A stretch of 64,000 nucleotides of DNA from Halorubrum sp. 2020YC2. GTDB lineage: Archaea > Halobacteriota > Halobacteria > Halobacteriales > Haloferacaceae. The stretch spans positions 2,728,001 to 2,792,000 of the forward strand of contig NZ_CP076019.1 of assembly GCF_018623055.1 (NCBI RefSeq). Direction: 5' to 3'. The notes under the pieces are model-generated. The model was not told where the DNA came from and ran no database searches. It saw only the letters and a program-made list of their open reading frames with translations. Both the position numbers and the translations under genes were made by a program. Below, one piece after another: positions 1 to 6,446 of this stretch (the stretch's first letter is position 1; each line of letters starts with the position of its first letter).

Positions 1-1
1 T

Positions 2-163
2 GTCGAGGGACTCCGCAACACCGTGATCGTCGAGGACGACCGGATCCGAGAGTTCGTGCCCGTGGAGCGCACGTCCTTCGAACTGGGGGTCGCGCGGGCG
101 CTGACCGAGTCGCGGAACGCGGAGGCGTCGCGACTGAGCGCGCTCCCCGGGGTCTCGCCGTGA
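2..163 (+). CDS. C-terminal end of a gene cut by the window edge; possibly an NAD(P)-binding epimerase/NmrA-like protein
   Basis: An open frame runs from the window edge to a TGA at 161-163 and encodes about 53 residues, beginning VEGLRNTVIVEDDRIREFVP and ending SRLSALPGVSP. The Val/Asp-rich 'LRNTVIVEDDRIREFVPVERTSF' type of tail resembles the C-terminus of haloarchaeal NAD(P)-binding epimerase-like proteins. This is recognition by general pattern only, since the Rossmann fold would lie upstream, outside the window. The stop overlaps the GTG start of the next gene (GTGA), so the two are probably cotranscribed and translationally coupled. Confidence 0.4.
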   Translation, partial: VEGLRNTVIVEDDRIREFVPVERTSFELGVARALTESRNAEASRLSALPGVSP

Positions 164-840
164 GCCGCGAGTACGGGGAGACGTGGGTGTACGAGAGCCT
201 CGTCGGGGGGATCCCCGGACTCGGCATCTCGCGGACCCTGGCGGTCGCGCTCCAGTTCGTCATCTTCGAGGTCGGCGTGGTGGGGCTCGGCTGGTACTAC
301 GGGACCTGGGACGCCGTGGCGGCCGGGACGGTCGCCGTCGTCGTCGCGGCGGTCGGCAGCGTCGAGATGCACCGGCTGGGCGCGAAGAACCGGCTGCTCG
401 GGACGCCGCCCGAACACAAGCGGCTGCTGTTCGGGTCGAGCATCGAGATCGTGTTGGGCGTGCTGGCGTTCATCGCGCTGGTGACCTACCTGTTCGCGTG
501 GGACGGGGCCGCGGGACCGACGCTCATCGACCGGCTGTTCGGGTCGGACCCGCCGCTCCCGGTCGTCTACCTCACGCTGCTCGTCCTCTGGGACCTGACG
601 TACCGGATCGGCACCTCGTGGTGGAGCGCCGTCGTCGCGCTGTGGCGCGCGGTCCACGTCGACCTCTCGCCCGAGGAGCGGAAAACCGTCCGGCGGCTCG
701 ACGCCGAGAACATCGGGTTCTCGGTCGTCCAGCTCGCCCTCGTGCCGTTCCTGCTCACCGAACCGGTGCTGCTCGGCGCGGTGGTCGGTCACGTCGTCGC
801 GGTCGCGGTCGTCTGCTCCGCGGCGATCTGGCTCTCCTGA
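160..840 (+). CDS. Uncharacterised polytopic membrane protein
   Basis: The 226-aa protein starts at a GTG that overlaps the preceding stop. It has about five hydrophobic segments: near residues 28-46, 51-65, 95-115, 133-160 and 190-225. Between the last two is a charged stretch (VDLSPEERKTVRRLDAENIG). I recognise no catalytic motif. Its membrane topology and coupling to the upstream gene are clear from the sequence, but I do not know the function. It looks like a conserved haloarchaeal membrane protein rather than a transporter, because it lacks the length and repeats of the common transporter families. Confidence 0.7.
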   Translation: MSREYGETWVYESLVGGIPGLGISRTLAVALQFVIFEVGVVGLGWYYGTWDAVAAGTVAVVVAAVGSVEMHRLGAKNRLLGTPPEHKRLLFGSSIEIVLGVLAFIALVTYLFAWDGAAGPTLIDRLFGSDPPLPVVYLTLLVLWDLTYRIGTSWWSAVVALWRAVHVDLSPEERKTVRRLDAENIGFSVVQLALVPFLLTEPVLLGAVVGHVVAVAVVCSAAIWLS

Positions 841-916
841 GCGCCGTCAGTCGTTAGCACGTCGCTATCCGGGTTTCGAGAACGGAGTCAGAAGGCGCGG
901 CGTCGCCGCGGCCGCG

Positions 917-1090
917 TCACTTCCCCTGAAGCTCTTCGAACTTGTCGAGGAGTGCCTCCGTCGAGTCGCCCGAGTCGTAGGTCAGGGAACCGGAGTACTC
1001 GGGCCGCTCCGCGTCGAAGTCGGCGTCGACTTCGCTGGTCTTCTTCTCGCGACGCTCGTGTTCGGCCTCGTCATAGGCACCCATTGACAT
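917..1090 (-). CDS. Small conserved haloarchaeal protein, DUF5786-like
   Basis: I place the start at the ATG at 1090, giving a 57-aa protein beginning MSMGAYDEAEHERREKK. An extension to 1204 is possible but adds a stretch of non-haloarchaeal composition. The pattern MSMGAYDE-EHERREKK, then an acidic middle, then DSGDSTEALLDKFEEL, matches a small protein family widespread in haloarchaea (DUF5786, from memory). It has no membrane segment or cysteines. The function is unknown. It is convergent with the membrane protein upstream and divergent from the DUF5784-like gene. Confidence 0.7.
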   Translation of the reverse strand: MSMGAYDEAEHERREKKTSEVDADFDAERPEYSGSLTYDSGDSTEALLDKFEELQGK

Positions 1091-1208
1091 GGTACACCCA
1101 CACTTGGCCGTTTCCTGTAATATACCTGTCGCCAAAAGTATCATAAACCGTGATCGACCCTCCCCTCCACCGGAATCGATTAACCCCGCGGTGTGATACC
1201 ACACGCAC

Positions 1209-2258
1209 GTGGCACAACCGCTCCGTTTCAGGCGCTCGCCCGGCCGGTGGACCGCGGACCGAGTCCGGTCGCAGATCGGCCGCTCGCTCGACGAGAACCT
1301 CGGAGCGACCGCCGGCGACCCGTGGTTCGCGCCGCCGCCGGACTACGAGGCGCGCCGGTTCGACATGGACGACGGGTCGTTCGCGCTGTTCTGCTGGACC
1401 GACGACGACGCCGACCCGCCGGCGGGCGCCGACGGCGGCCCAGTCGGGTACTGGCTCGGGAACACGGAGACGCCGAGCGAGCTCTGGCGGACGGACAAGT
1501 ACGGGTTCGACGAGGTCCCGTACCCGGTCTCGCGGTGGGCGCAGCGGGAGCTGCTCGCCGGACTCCACGACGACGAGCCGTGGCTGGCCGACTACCCGCA
1601 CGTCTCGTGGTACTTCCTCCCGGTGTTCTGCTCGAAGGACGGCGCGGAGACGAGCCGGGCGTTCTTCCGCGACCACGCCGCCGGGTTCCCGGACGCGACC
1701 CGCGACGCCGGGACCGGGTTCGTCGAGGAGACGCTCAGGCCGGGGACGCTCGACGGCTACCGCGAGACGATGGCCGGGAAGCTCGGGACCTCCGCCTCGA
1801 CCGATCTCGTCCGCATGAGCGCGGCCATCGCCGAGTTCACCGCCGCCCGGATCCTCGCGGAGGCCGGGTACGAGGTCACTCCCGAAATCGAGGTGACGAC
1901 GGGGCACTCGCTGGACTACCGCGCGACGGACCCGGAGACGGGCGCCGGCCGGCTCGTCGAGGTAACGCGCCCGCAGCCGACCGCCGGGCGCTCCGCGAAC
2001 GACCCCGTCGCGGCGGTCCGCGACACCGTCGAGACGAAGACCAGCGGGCAGCTCGCCGCCCACGCCGGCGGCGTCACGCTGTTCGTCGACTGCTCGTCGT
2101 TCCCGGCCGACGAGTGGGACGCGGTGCGCGCGGCCGAACCCGCGGTCCGTCACAAGCCCGCCGTCGTGTACCGCGCCGAGCCGGACGGGTCGATAGGGGG
2201 GTACCGGAAGGGGTCGGTCCCGCTCGACATCTCCGGGGTCGTCGACCTCGGTTCGTAA
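1209..2258 (+). CDS. DUF5784-family protein (haloarchaeal, unknown function)
   Basis: This 349-aa protein starts at GTG. It contains the landmarks I associate with the haloarchaeal DUF5784 family: YWLGNTETPSELWRTDKYGF near residue 85, HVSWYFLPVFCSKDG near 135, and a C-terminal half with TGHSLDYRATD...LVEVTRPQP. That last part has the look of a restriction-endonuclease-like fold (hydrophobic strand, D, then a V-E-V strand), which would suggest a nucleic-acid-related role; this is inference. The mature protein is soluble, with no signal peptide. It is divergent from the small DUF5786-like gene; the 118-bp gap between them holds 'gttaaccccg', a possible TATA-like site. Confidence 0.75.
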   Translation: MAQPLRFRRSPGRWTADRVRSQIGRSLDENLGATAGDPWFAPPPDYEARRFDMDDGSFALFCWTDDDADPPAGADGGPVGYWLGNTETPSELWRTDKYGFDEVPYPVSRWAQRELLAGLHDDEPWLADYPHVSWYFLPVFCSKDGAETSRAFFRDHAAGFPDATRDAGTGFVEETLRPGTLDGYRETMAGKLGTSASTDLVRMSAAIAEFTAARILAEAGYEVTPEIEVTTGHSLDYRATDPETGAGRLVEVTRPQPTAGRSANDPVAAVRDTVETKTSGQLAAHAGGVTLFVDCSSFPADEWDAVRAAEPAVRHKPAVVYRAEPDGSIGGYRKGSVPLDISGVVDLGS

Positions 2259-2339
2259 CTTCGCTGCTCCGCGGGGTTCAGCGAAGCTCCGCGATTGAGG
2301 TTCGAAAAAACGAGTGCGGATTCCGCGCGGTTCGCCGCG

Positions 2340-2624
2340 TCAGAACGAGACCGGCGAGGGTCCGTCCTCCGCGTCGGTGGTCGGGTCGCGGTCCGAGTAG
2401 AACCGACGGCCGACCCCGCGGTGACAGACGCCGGCGCGGATCGCGGTGAACACGTCCTCCGCGTCCTCGAACGTCTGGTCGCCGAACCGCTCTAAGACGT
2501 CGCCGAGCCGCTCGGACCCGTTCGCGAGCTCTACGGTCGCGTTTCCGTGAGCCGCGATGATCTCTTCAGAGGTGGTCGGGTACTGGTGCCGTTCGAGTCG
2601 GTCGTCGACGCCGTTCAAGCGCAT
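2340..2624 (-). CDS. DUF5789/DUF2795-like small protein
   Basis: The 94-aa protein begins MRLNGVDDRLERHQYPTTSE at the ATG at 2624. TTG codons further upstream are less likely starts. The N-terminal 'L-G-V-D-x-L-x-x-H-x-Y-P-x-T-S-E-E' and later 'LANGSERLGDVLERFG' are typical of haloarchaeal DUF5789 proteins, which relate to the DUF2795 'winged' fold. A role in nucleic-acid binding or chromatin has been suggested for such folds, but nothing here proves it. The acidic C-terminus (YSDRDPTTDAEDG) is usual for the family. It is divergent from the PHP gene. Confidence 0.75.
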   Translation of the reverse strand: MRLNGVDDRLERHQYPTTSEEIIAAHGNATVELANGSERLGDVLERFGDQTFEDAEDVFTAIRAGVCHRGVGRRFYSDRDPTTDAEDGPSPVSF

Positions 2625-2689
2625 CAACAAATGGAAACCGCCGATGGTTCTTAATGATTGTCCATGTACGACCTTAGTCGGAGGGCATA

Positions 2690-2712
2690 CCTTATATCGC
2701 CTTATATCGGGT
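2690..2712 (+). promoter_or_regulatory. Tandem TATA-like boxes between divergent genes
   Basis: The sequence CTTATATCGCCTTATATCGG repeats a 10-bp CTTATATCGC unit twice. Each copy holds a TATA-like core. It lies between the divergent DUF5789-like gene (start 2624) and the PHP gene (start 2782). It is about 70-90 bp before the PHP start, farther than a leaderless promoter would be, so its target is unclear. Confidence 0.3.
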
Positions 2713-2781
2713 CGGACCGGGGGATCAGCCGACTCGCTCCGAACCGTCGTGGCTTAGTGCTGCGCGCGCCTTTTCACGTCT

Positions 2782-3672
2782 ATGCCCCCTGAATCCGCCC
2801 GTTCCGCCGATTCCACCGATCCCGTCGTCGCTGACCTCCACGCGCACACGGTCGTCTCGGACGGCACGCTGACCCTCGACGAGGTGCCCGCGACTGCGCG
2901 CGAGGCCGGCGTCGACTGGGTCGCGGTCACCGACCACGACCGGATCCACCCGGGCCTCGACGCGCCGGTCGTCGAGCGCGACGGCGTCCGGGTCGTCCGC
3001 GGGATCGAACTCCGGGTCGACGCCGGGTTCGAGCGCCTCGACCTCCTCGGGTACGGCGTCGAGCACACCGACGCGCTCGACGCGGAGACCGACCGCCTCC
3101 AGCGCGACCGCCGGGAGCGCGGCGCCGCCATCCTCGACGCGGTCGAGGAACGGCTCGGCGTCGACCTCGACGTCGAACCCCGCGCCGGCCTCGGGCGACC
3201 CCACATCGCGCGGGCCATCGACGAGTCCGACGCGCCCTACGACTACGCGGGGGCGTTCGACGAGCTGATCGGGAACGACGGTCCCTGCTACGTCGCGCGC
3301 GACGTGACGCCGCTCGACGAGGGGCTCGACCTGCTCGCAGACGCCTGCGCGCTCGTCGGGCTCGCCCACCCGTTCCGGTACGAGCGCGTCGACGACGCGC
3401 TCGGGATCGCTCGCGACCGCGACGCGCTCGACGCGGTCGAGCGCTTCTACCCGTACGGTCGCGCCGTCGACGACGCGCGGATCGACCGCCTCGCCGCCGA
3501 AGCCGACCTGCTCAGAACGGGCGGCACGGACGCGCACGAACGGACGCTGGGCGTCGCGGGACTGACGGCGTCGGCGTTCGAGCCGGTCCGCGAGCGGCTG
3601 CCCGAGCCGGTCCCGGTCGAGGAGTTCGCGGCCCGGGACGCCCCCGGCGCGGGGACCGACGAACAGGATTAA
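2782..3672 (+). CDS. PHP-domain metal-dependent phosphoesterase (TrpH/RNase AM type)
   Basis: The 296-aa protein shows the PHP metal-binding signature. VADLHAHTVVSDGTL near residue 20 supplies motif I (HxHT...SDG), VTDHDRIHPG near residue 50 supplies motif II, and RGIELRVDAG near 75 supplies a Glu ligand. Late motifs include GLAHPFRY and GGTDAHERTLG near residues 195 and 250. The family cleaves phosphoester bonds; members act on 3',5'-bisphosphonucleotides or 5' ends of RNA. The substrate here cannot be told from sequence. Insertion of the helical segment around residues 100-150 is normal for this branch. The small zinc protein follows 25 bp downstream. Confidence 0.85.
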   Translation: MPPESARSADSTDPVVADLHAHTVVSDGTLTLDEVPATAREAGVDWVAVTDHDRIHPGLDAPVVERDGVRVVRGIELRVDAGFERLDLLGYGVEHTDALDAETDRLQRDRRERGAAILDAVEERLGVDLDVEPRAGLGRPHIARAIDESDAPYDYAGAFDELIGNDGPCYVARDVTPLDEGLDLLADACALVGLAHPFRYERVDDALGIARDRDALDAVERFYPYGRAVDDARIDRLAAEADLLRTGGTDAHERTLGVAGLTASAFEPVRERLPEPVPVEEFAARDAPGAGTDEQD

Positions 3673-3697
3673 GCCCGCGCCGAACGGAGTACGGCGT

Positions 3698-3862
3698 ATG
3701 CGGTGTCACTACTGCGACCGGGAGGCCACGTACGAGGCGGAGCAGCGCGGCGTGGTCGTCGGGCTCTGCGAGTCCCACTTCAAACAGCGGGTCGAGGAGC
3801 TCGCGGAGTCGGACGAGCTCGCGGCGCTCCGCGACCGGATCGACATCGAGTCCTCCGAGTAG
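3698..3862 (+). CDS. Small CxxC/CxxxH zinc-binding protein (DUF6757-like)
   Basis: The protein is only 54 aa, beginning MRCHYCDREATYEAEQRGVV. A CHYC pair at residues 3-6 and CESHF at 24-28 together form a likely zinc knuckle (Cys-Cys...Cys-His). A helical acidic tail follows (RVEELAESDELAALRDRI). It is translated from the ATG at 3698, 25 bp after the PHP gene, and precedes hemB by 82 bp, so it may share a transcript with either. Similar mini zinc proteins are common in haloarchaea; the function is unknown. Confidence 0.75.
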   Translation: MRCHYCDREATYEAEQRGVVVGLCESHFKQRVEELAESDELAALRDRIDIESSE

Positions 3863-3944
3863 CCGCGGTCACCGGTCTCCGCCGCGTCGAGCGACCCTCA
3901 ACCGAGACGAACGGTAAAAGTCCGCGCGGGACCAACCGGTCGGC

Positions 3945-4925
3945 ATGGACCTCACGGACCGGCCCCGGCGCCTCCGGACCGACGCCGTTCGCCCGCTCGT
4001 CACCGAGACCGACCTCTCGGCGTCCGACCTCGTCGCGCCCGTCTTCGTCGACGCGACGACCGACGAGCGCGTGCCCATCGAGACGATGCCCGGCCACGAG
4101 CGCGTCCCGGTCGACGAGGCGGTCGACCGCGTCGCGGAGATCCGCGAGACGGGCGTCGAGACCGTGATCCTCTTCGGCGTCCCCGAGTCGAAGGACGCGT
4201 CCGGGAGCCGGGCGTACGCCGACGACGGCGTCGTCCAGCGCGCGATCGGCCGGATATCCGCCGAGACCGACGTCACCGTGATCGGCGACGTCTGCCTCTG
4301 TGAGTACACCGACCACGGCCACTGCGGCGTGATCGAGGAGACCGCCGAGTCGGACCCGACGCTCACCGTGAAAAACGACGAGACCCTCGACCTGCTCGCG
4401 CGCACCGCGGTGTCGCAGGCCGACGCGGGCGCCGACGTGGTCGCCCCTTCCGCGATGACCGACGGACAGGTGGGAGCGATCCGCGAGGCGCTCGACGCCG
4501 CGGGCCACGAGGACGTGGCAATCTTGAGCTACGCCGCGAAGTACGAGTCGGCCTTCTACGGCCCGTTCCGCGACGCGGCCGACGGCGCGCCCGCCTTCGG
4601 CGACCGCCGGCACTACCAGATGGACCCGGCGAACCGCCGCGAGGCGCTCCGGGAGGCACGGCTCGACGCCGAGCAGGGCGCCGACGTGTTGATGGTGAAG
4701 CCCGGCCTGCCGTACCTCGACGTCGTCGGGGACCTCCGGCGGGAGTTCGACCGGCCGATCGCCGCGTACAACGTCTCCGGCGAGTACGCGATGCTCCACG
4801 CCGCCGCGGAGAAGGGGTGGCTCGACCTCGAAGCGACCGCGCTGGAGTCGCTCACCGCGCTCAAGCGCGCGGGCGCGGACCTGATCGTCACGTACTTCGC
4901 CGAGGACGTGGCCGAACACTTATAA
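3945..4925 (+). CDS. hemB: Porphobilinogen synthase (delta-aminolevulinate dehydratase)
   Basis: The 326-aa enzyme condenses two 5-aminolevulinate molecules into porphobilinogen, the second committed step of tetrapyrrole (heme, cobalamin) synthesis in the cytosol. The zinc site is the cysteine triad in DVCLCEYTDHGHCG (C117, C119, C127). The Schiff-base lysines are in YAAKYESAFYGPF (K199) and LMVKPGLPY (K252). The length is normal for the family. The last two codons (TTA TAA) overlap the boundary motif TTATAAATAG of repeat element A, so the end of the gene forms part of the element junction. No other heme gene is adjacent. Confidence 0.97.
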   Translation: MDLTDRPRRLRTDAVRPLVTETDLSASDLVAPVFVDATTDERVPIETMPGHERVPVDEAVDRVAEIRETGVETVILFGVPESKDASGSRAYADDGVVQRAIGRISAETDVTVIGDVCLCEYTDHGHCGVIEETAESDPTLTVKNDETLDLLARTAVSQADAGADVVAPSAMTDGQVGAIREALDAAGHEDVAILSYAAKYESAFYGPFRDAADGAPAFGDRRHYQMDPANRREALREARLDAEQGADVLMVKPGLPYLDVVGDLRREFDRPIAAYNVSGEYAMLHAAAEKGWLDLEATALESLTALKRAGADLIVTYFAEDVAEHL

Positions 4926-5284
4926 ATAGAATCGGGCGGGAATCGACACGTTTCTTCGACCATCCACCTCGGCGCGCGCCTGCGAGCGGCCGCCCCCGGC
5001 GGCCGCGAAGCAGCGCGTGCGAGGGACGCGGTGAGTGAGGGGCGACCGAAGGGAGCCCCGAGCGAACCGCGAGGCTGGGGAGGCGTGAGGTTGCGGTGCT
5101 GTGCGGTCGGGGCGGGACTCAAAGGGGCAGCCGGCGAGGACGACGCTCGACGACGCAAGCACCGCAACGAGGGGGCGAACGTAGTGAGCGACCGAGTGAG
5201 GAGCGCAGCGAGTCGCGCGTCGTCCTCGCCGGCTGGGGCTTTGGAGGACGCTGTGCAAATCGCTTCGGCAGTATCTATTTATAA
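4920..5284 (-). repeat. Repeat element, copy A: candidate structured noncoding RNA with inverted TATA-like ends
   Basis: The 365-bp element is bounded by perfect inverted 10-bp ends, TTATAAATAG at 4920-4929 and CTATTTATAA at 5275-5284. Read on the minus strand, a TATA box (5284 downward) is followed 35 bp later by CCTCCAAAGCCCCAGCC. Next is a perfect 18-bp stem pairing 5217-5234 with 5129-5146. Its loop holds the conserved TTGCGGTGCTTG block. After it come GCCCCTTTGAGTCCCGCCCC, a CCTCCCCAGCCTCGCGG block and a second GC-rich hairpin (about 4973-5020). No frame is conserved between copies, so I call it noncoding. It sits between the convergent ends of hemB and the ferredoxin gene. Confidence 0.75.
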
Positions 5285-5310
5285 ATGATTCATCAATCGC
5301 CCAGACCCGT

Positions 5311-5553
5311 CTACACCACCTGTTCGCCGTCGTCGTCGTACACTTCGATGGCGTCGACCGGGCACGAGCGCGCCGCGAACTTCGCGTCGAACTCCTCGCC
5401 GTCGGGCACCTCGACGACGAACAGGTCCTCCCCTTCCTCCTCGCTTCCTTCTAAATCGGCCTTCCCGTCGTTCAGGTTCTTCTCGAAGGCGTCCCACTCG
5501 GCAACGCACTGGTACATCCCGACGCAGGTGTCGCGGTCGAACTCGACGTACAT
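5311..5553 (-). CDS. Small single-cluster ferredoxin, probably [3Fe-4S]
   Basis: The protein is 80 aa from the ATG at 5553, beginning MYVEFDRDTCVGMYQC. Cysteines occur as C-x5-C (residues 10 and 16) and in RSCPVDAIEVY near the C-terminus. Only three ligand cysteines are visible in the bacterial-type 4Fe motif, which favours a [3Fe-4S] cluster over [4Fe-4S]. A negatively charged insert (DLEGSEEEGEDLF) is a halophilic adaptation. The role would be cytosolic electron transfer; the partner is unknown. A minus-strand TATA-like 'ctttgtat' lies near 5575-5582. The gene is enclosed by repeat copies A and B in opposite orientations. Confidence 0.9.
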   Translation of the reverse strand: MYVEFDRDTCVGMYQCVAEWDAFEKNLNDGKADLEGSEEEGEDLFVVEVPDGEEFDAKFAARSCPVDAIEVYDDDGEQVV

Positions 5554-5663
5554 GGCTCTTGGTTCGGTGAGCCGATACAAAGCGGTGACGACGAGACCCG
5601 GAAAGCTCCGGAGACTCCGAGAACAGATCGGCGATGACCTCCGCCAAATGCTCAGCCGTTCGC

Positions 5664-6020
5664 TTATAAACAGTGTCTCGCGGATCGACGGCGACCACCT
5701 CCAAAGCCCCAGTCGCGAGGACTCGCGCGGCTCGTTGCGGTGCTTGTGTCGTCACCAGAACGCTTCGCGTTCTGGTTGGCTCACGAGAGCTCCGCTCTCG
5801 TGAACGCCGTGCTTCGTCCTCGCGACCGCCCCTTTGAGTCCCGCGCCGCAACCGCACCTCACACCTCCCCAGCCTCGTCGCTGGCACCCTCCGCTTCGCT
5901 CCGGGAGTCAGCGACTCCAGCGAGGGACCGAAGGTCCCTCTGGCAGCCGGCGGCTTCGCCGCCGGCGACCTCGCGCGTGCGACTCACGCCCTGTCGGGCG
6001 TTCGTCGGCACGCGCCAACC
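5664..6020 (+). repeat. Repeat element, copy B: candidate structured noncoding RNA
   Basis: The element begins at TTATAAACAG (5664-5673); 32 bp later is CACCTCCAAAGCCCCAG (5696 on). An 11-bp perfect stem, GTCGCGAGGAC (5712-5722) with GTCCTCGCGAC (5816-5826), encloses the conserved TTGCGGTGCTTGTGTCG. The GCCCCTTTGAGTCCCGC and CCTCCCCAGCCTCG blocks follow, then extra hairpins, then a final hairpin GCGCGTGC (5973-5980) with GCACGCGC (6008-6015). The right-hand inverted TATA motif of copies A and C is missing or degenerate. It occupies the region between the divergent ferredoxin gene and the 84-aa gene at 6110. Confidence 0.7.
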
Positions 6021-6076
6021 GCATCGGCATCCAAATCGCTCCTTGCTACCATGCGTTCTCTCGGATCTCGACCGTC

Positions 6077-6085
6077 CTTTTTAAG
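6077..6085 (+). promoter_or_regulatory. TATA box of a probably leaderless gene
   Basis: The T/A-rich CTTTTTAAG lies 25-33 bp before the ATG at 6110, the spacing expected when transcription starts at or just before the start codon. No ribosome binding site is visible. Confidence 0.5.
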
Positions 6086-6109
6086 CCTCGCAGGGACTCA
6101 TCGCCGCGT

Positions 6110-6364
6110 ATGACCACGGTCTGGCTCGTCGACCGACAGTTCGACTCGAAGGGACTCGTGCGGCTCACCTACGCCACGGAGGACGGCGAGCGGATGCACA
6201 CGAAAGAGCTGGCCGAACAGCGGCTCGTCACGGGCGACGGGATCACCGCCGGCCGCGAGGTCGAGGAGACCGCGCTCGGAGAGAGCCCGGCGGACGAGGT
6301 CGAGCGGTTCGCGTCCGAGGCGTCGAAGATGGCGGCCGAACACGACCTCGACGACGTGGTGTAA
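6110..6364 (+). CDS. Conserved small haloarchaeal protein of unknown function
   Basis: The protein is 84 aa, beginning MTTVWLVDRQFDSKGLVRLT. It has a predicted beta-rich N-terminal half (VWLVDRQFDSKGLVRLTYAT) and a helical acidic C-terminal half (SPADEVERFASEASKMAAEHDLDD). There are no cysteines, signal peptide or membrane segments. Codon use and acidity fit a real gene, and the start is supported by a TATA box at the leaderless spacing. I recognise no family name. It is followed by valS 82 bp downstream on the same strand. Confidence 0.65.
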   Translation: MTTVWLVDRQFDSKGLVRLTYATEDGERMHTKELAEQRLVTGDGITAGREVEETALGESPADEVERFASEASKMAAEHDLDDVV

Positions 6365-6446
6365 GGGGCTCCACCCGCGCTGCCGCGTACTCCTTCCCCA
6401 CACAACCGAGGCCGTTAAGGGGGAACCGGCGGAACGTGTGCGTGAA

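Noticed and set aside
2690-2712. Operator for a regulator
   Set aside because: The CTTATATCGC tandem looks like two TATA boxes. There is no evidence of a bound factor, so it is listed only as a weak promoter feature.
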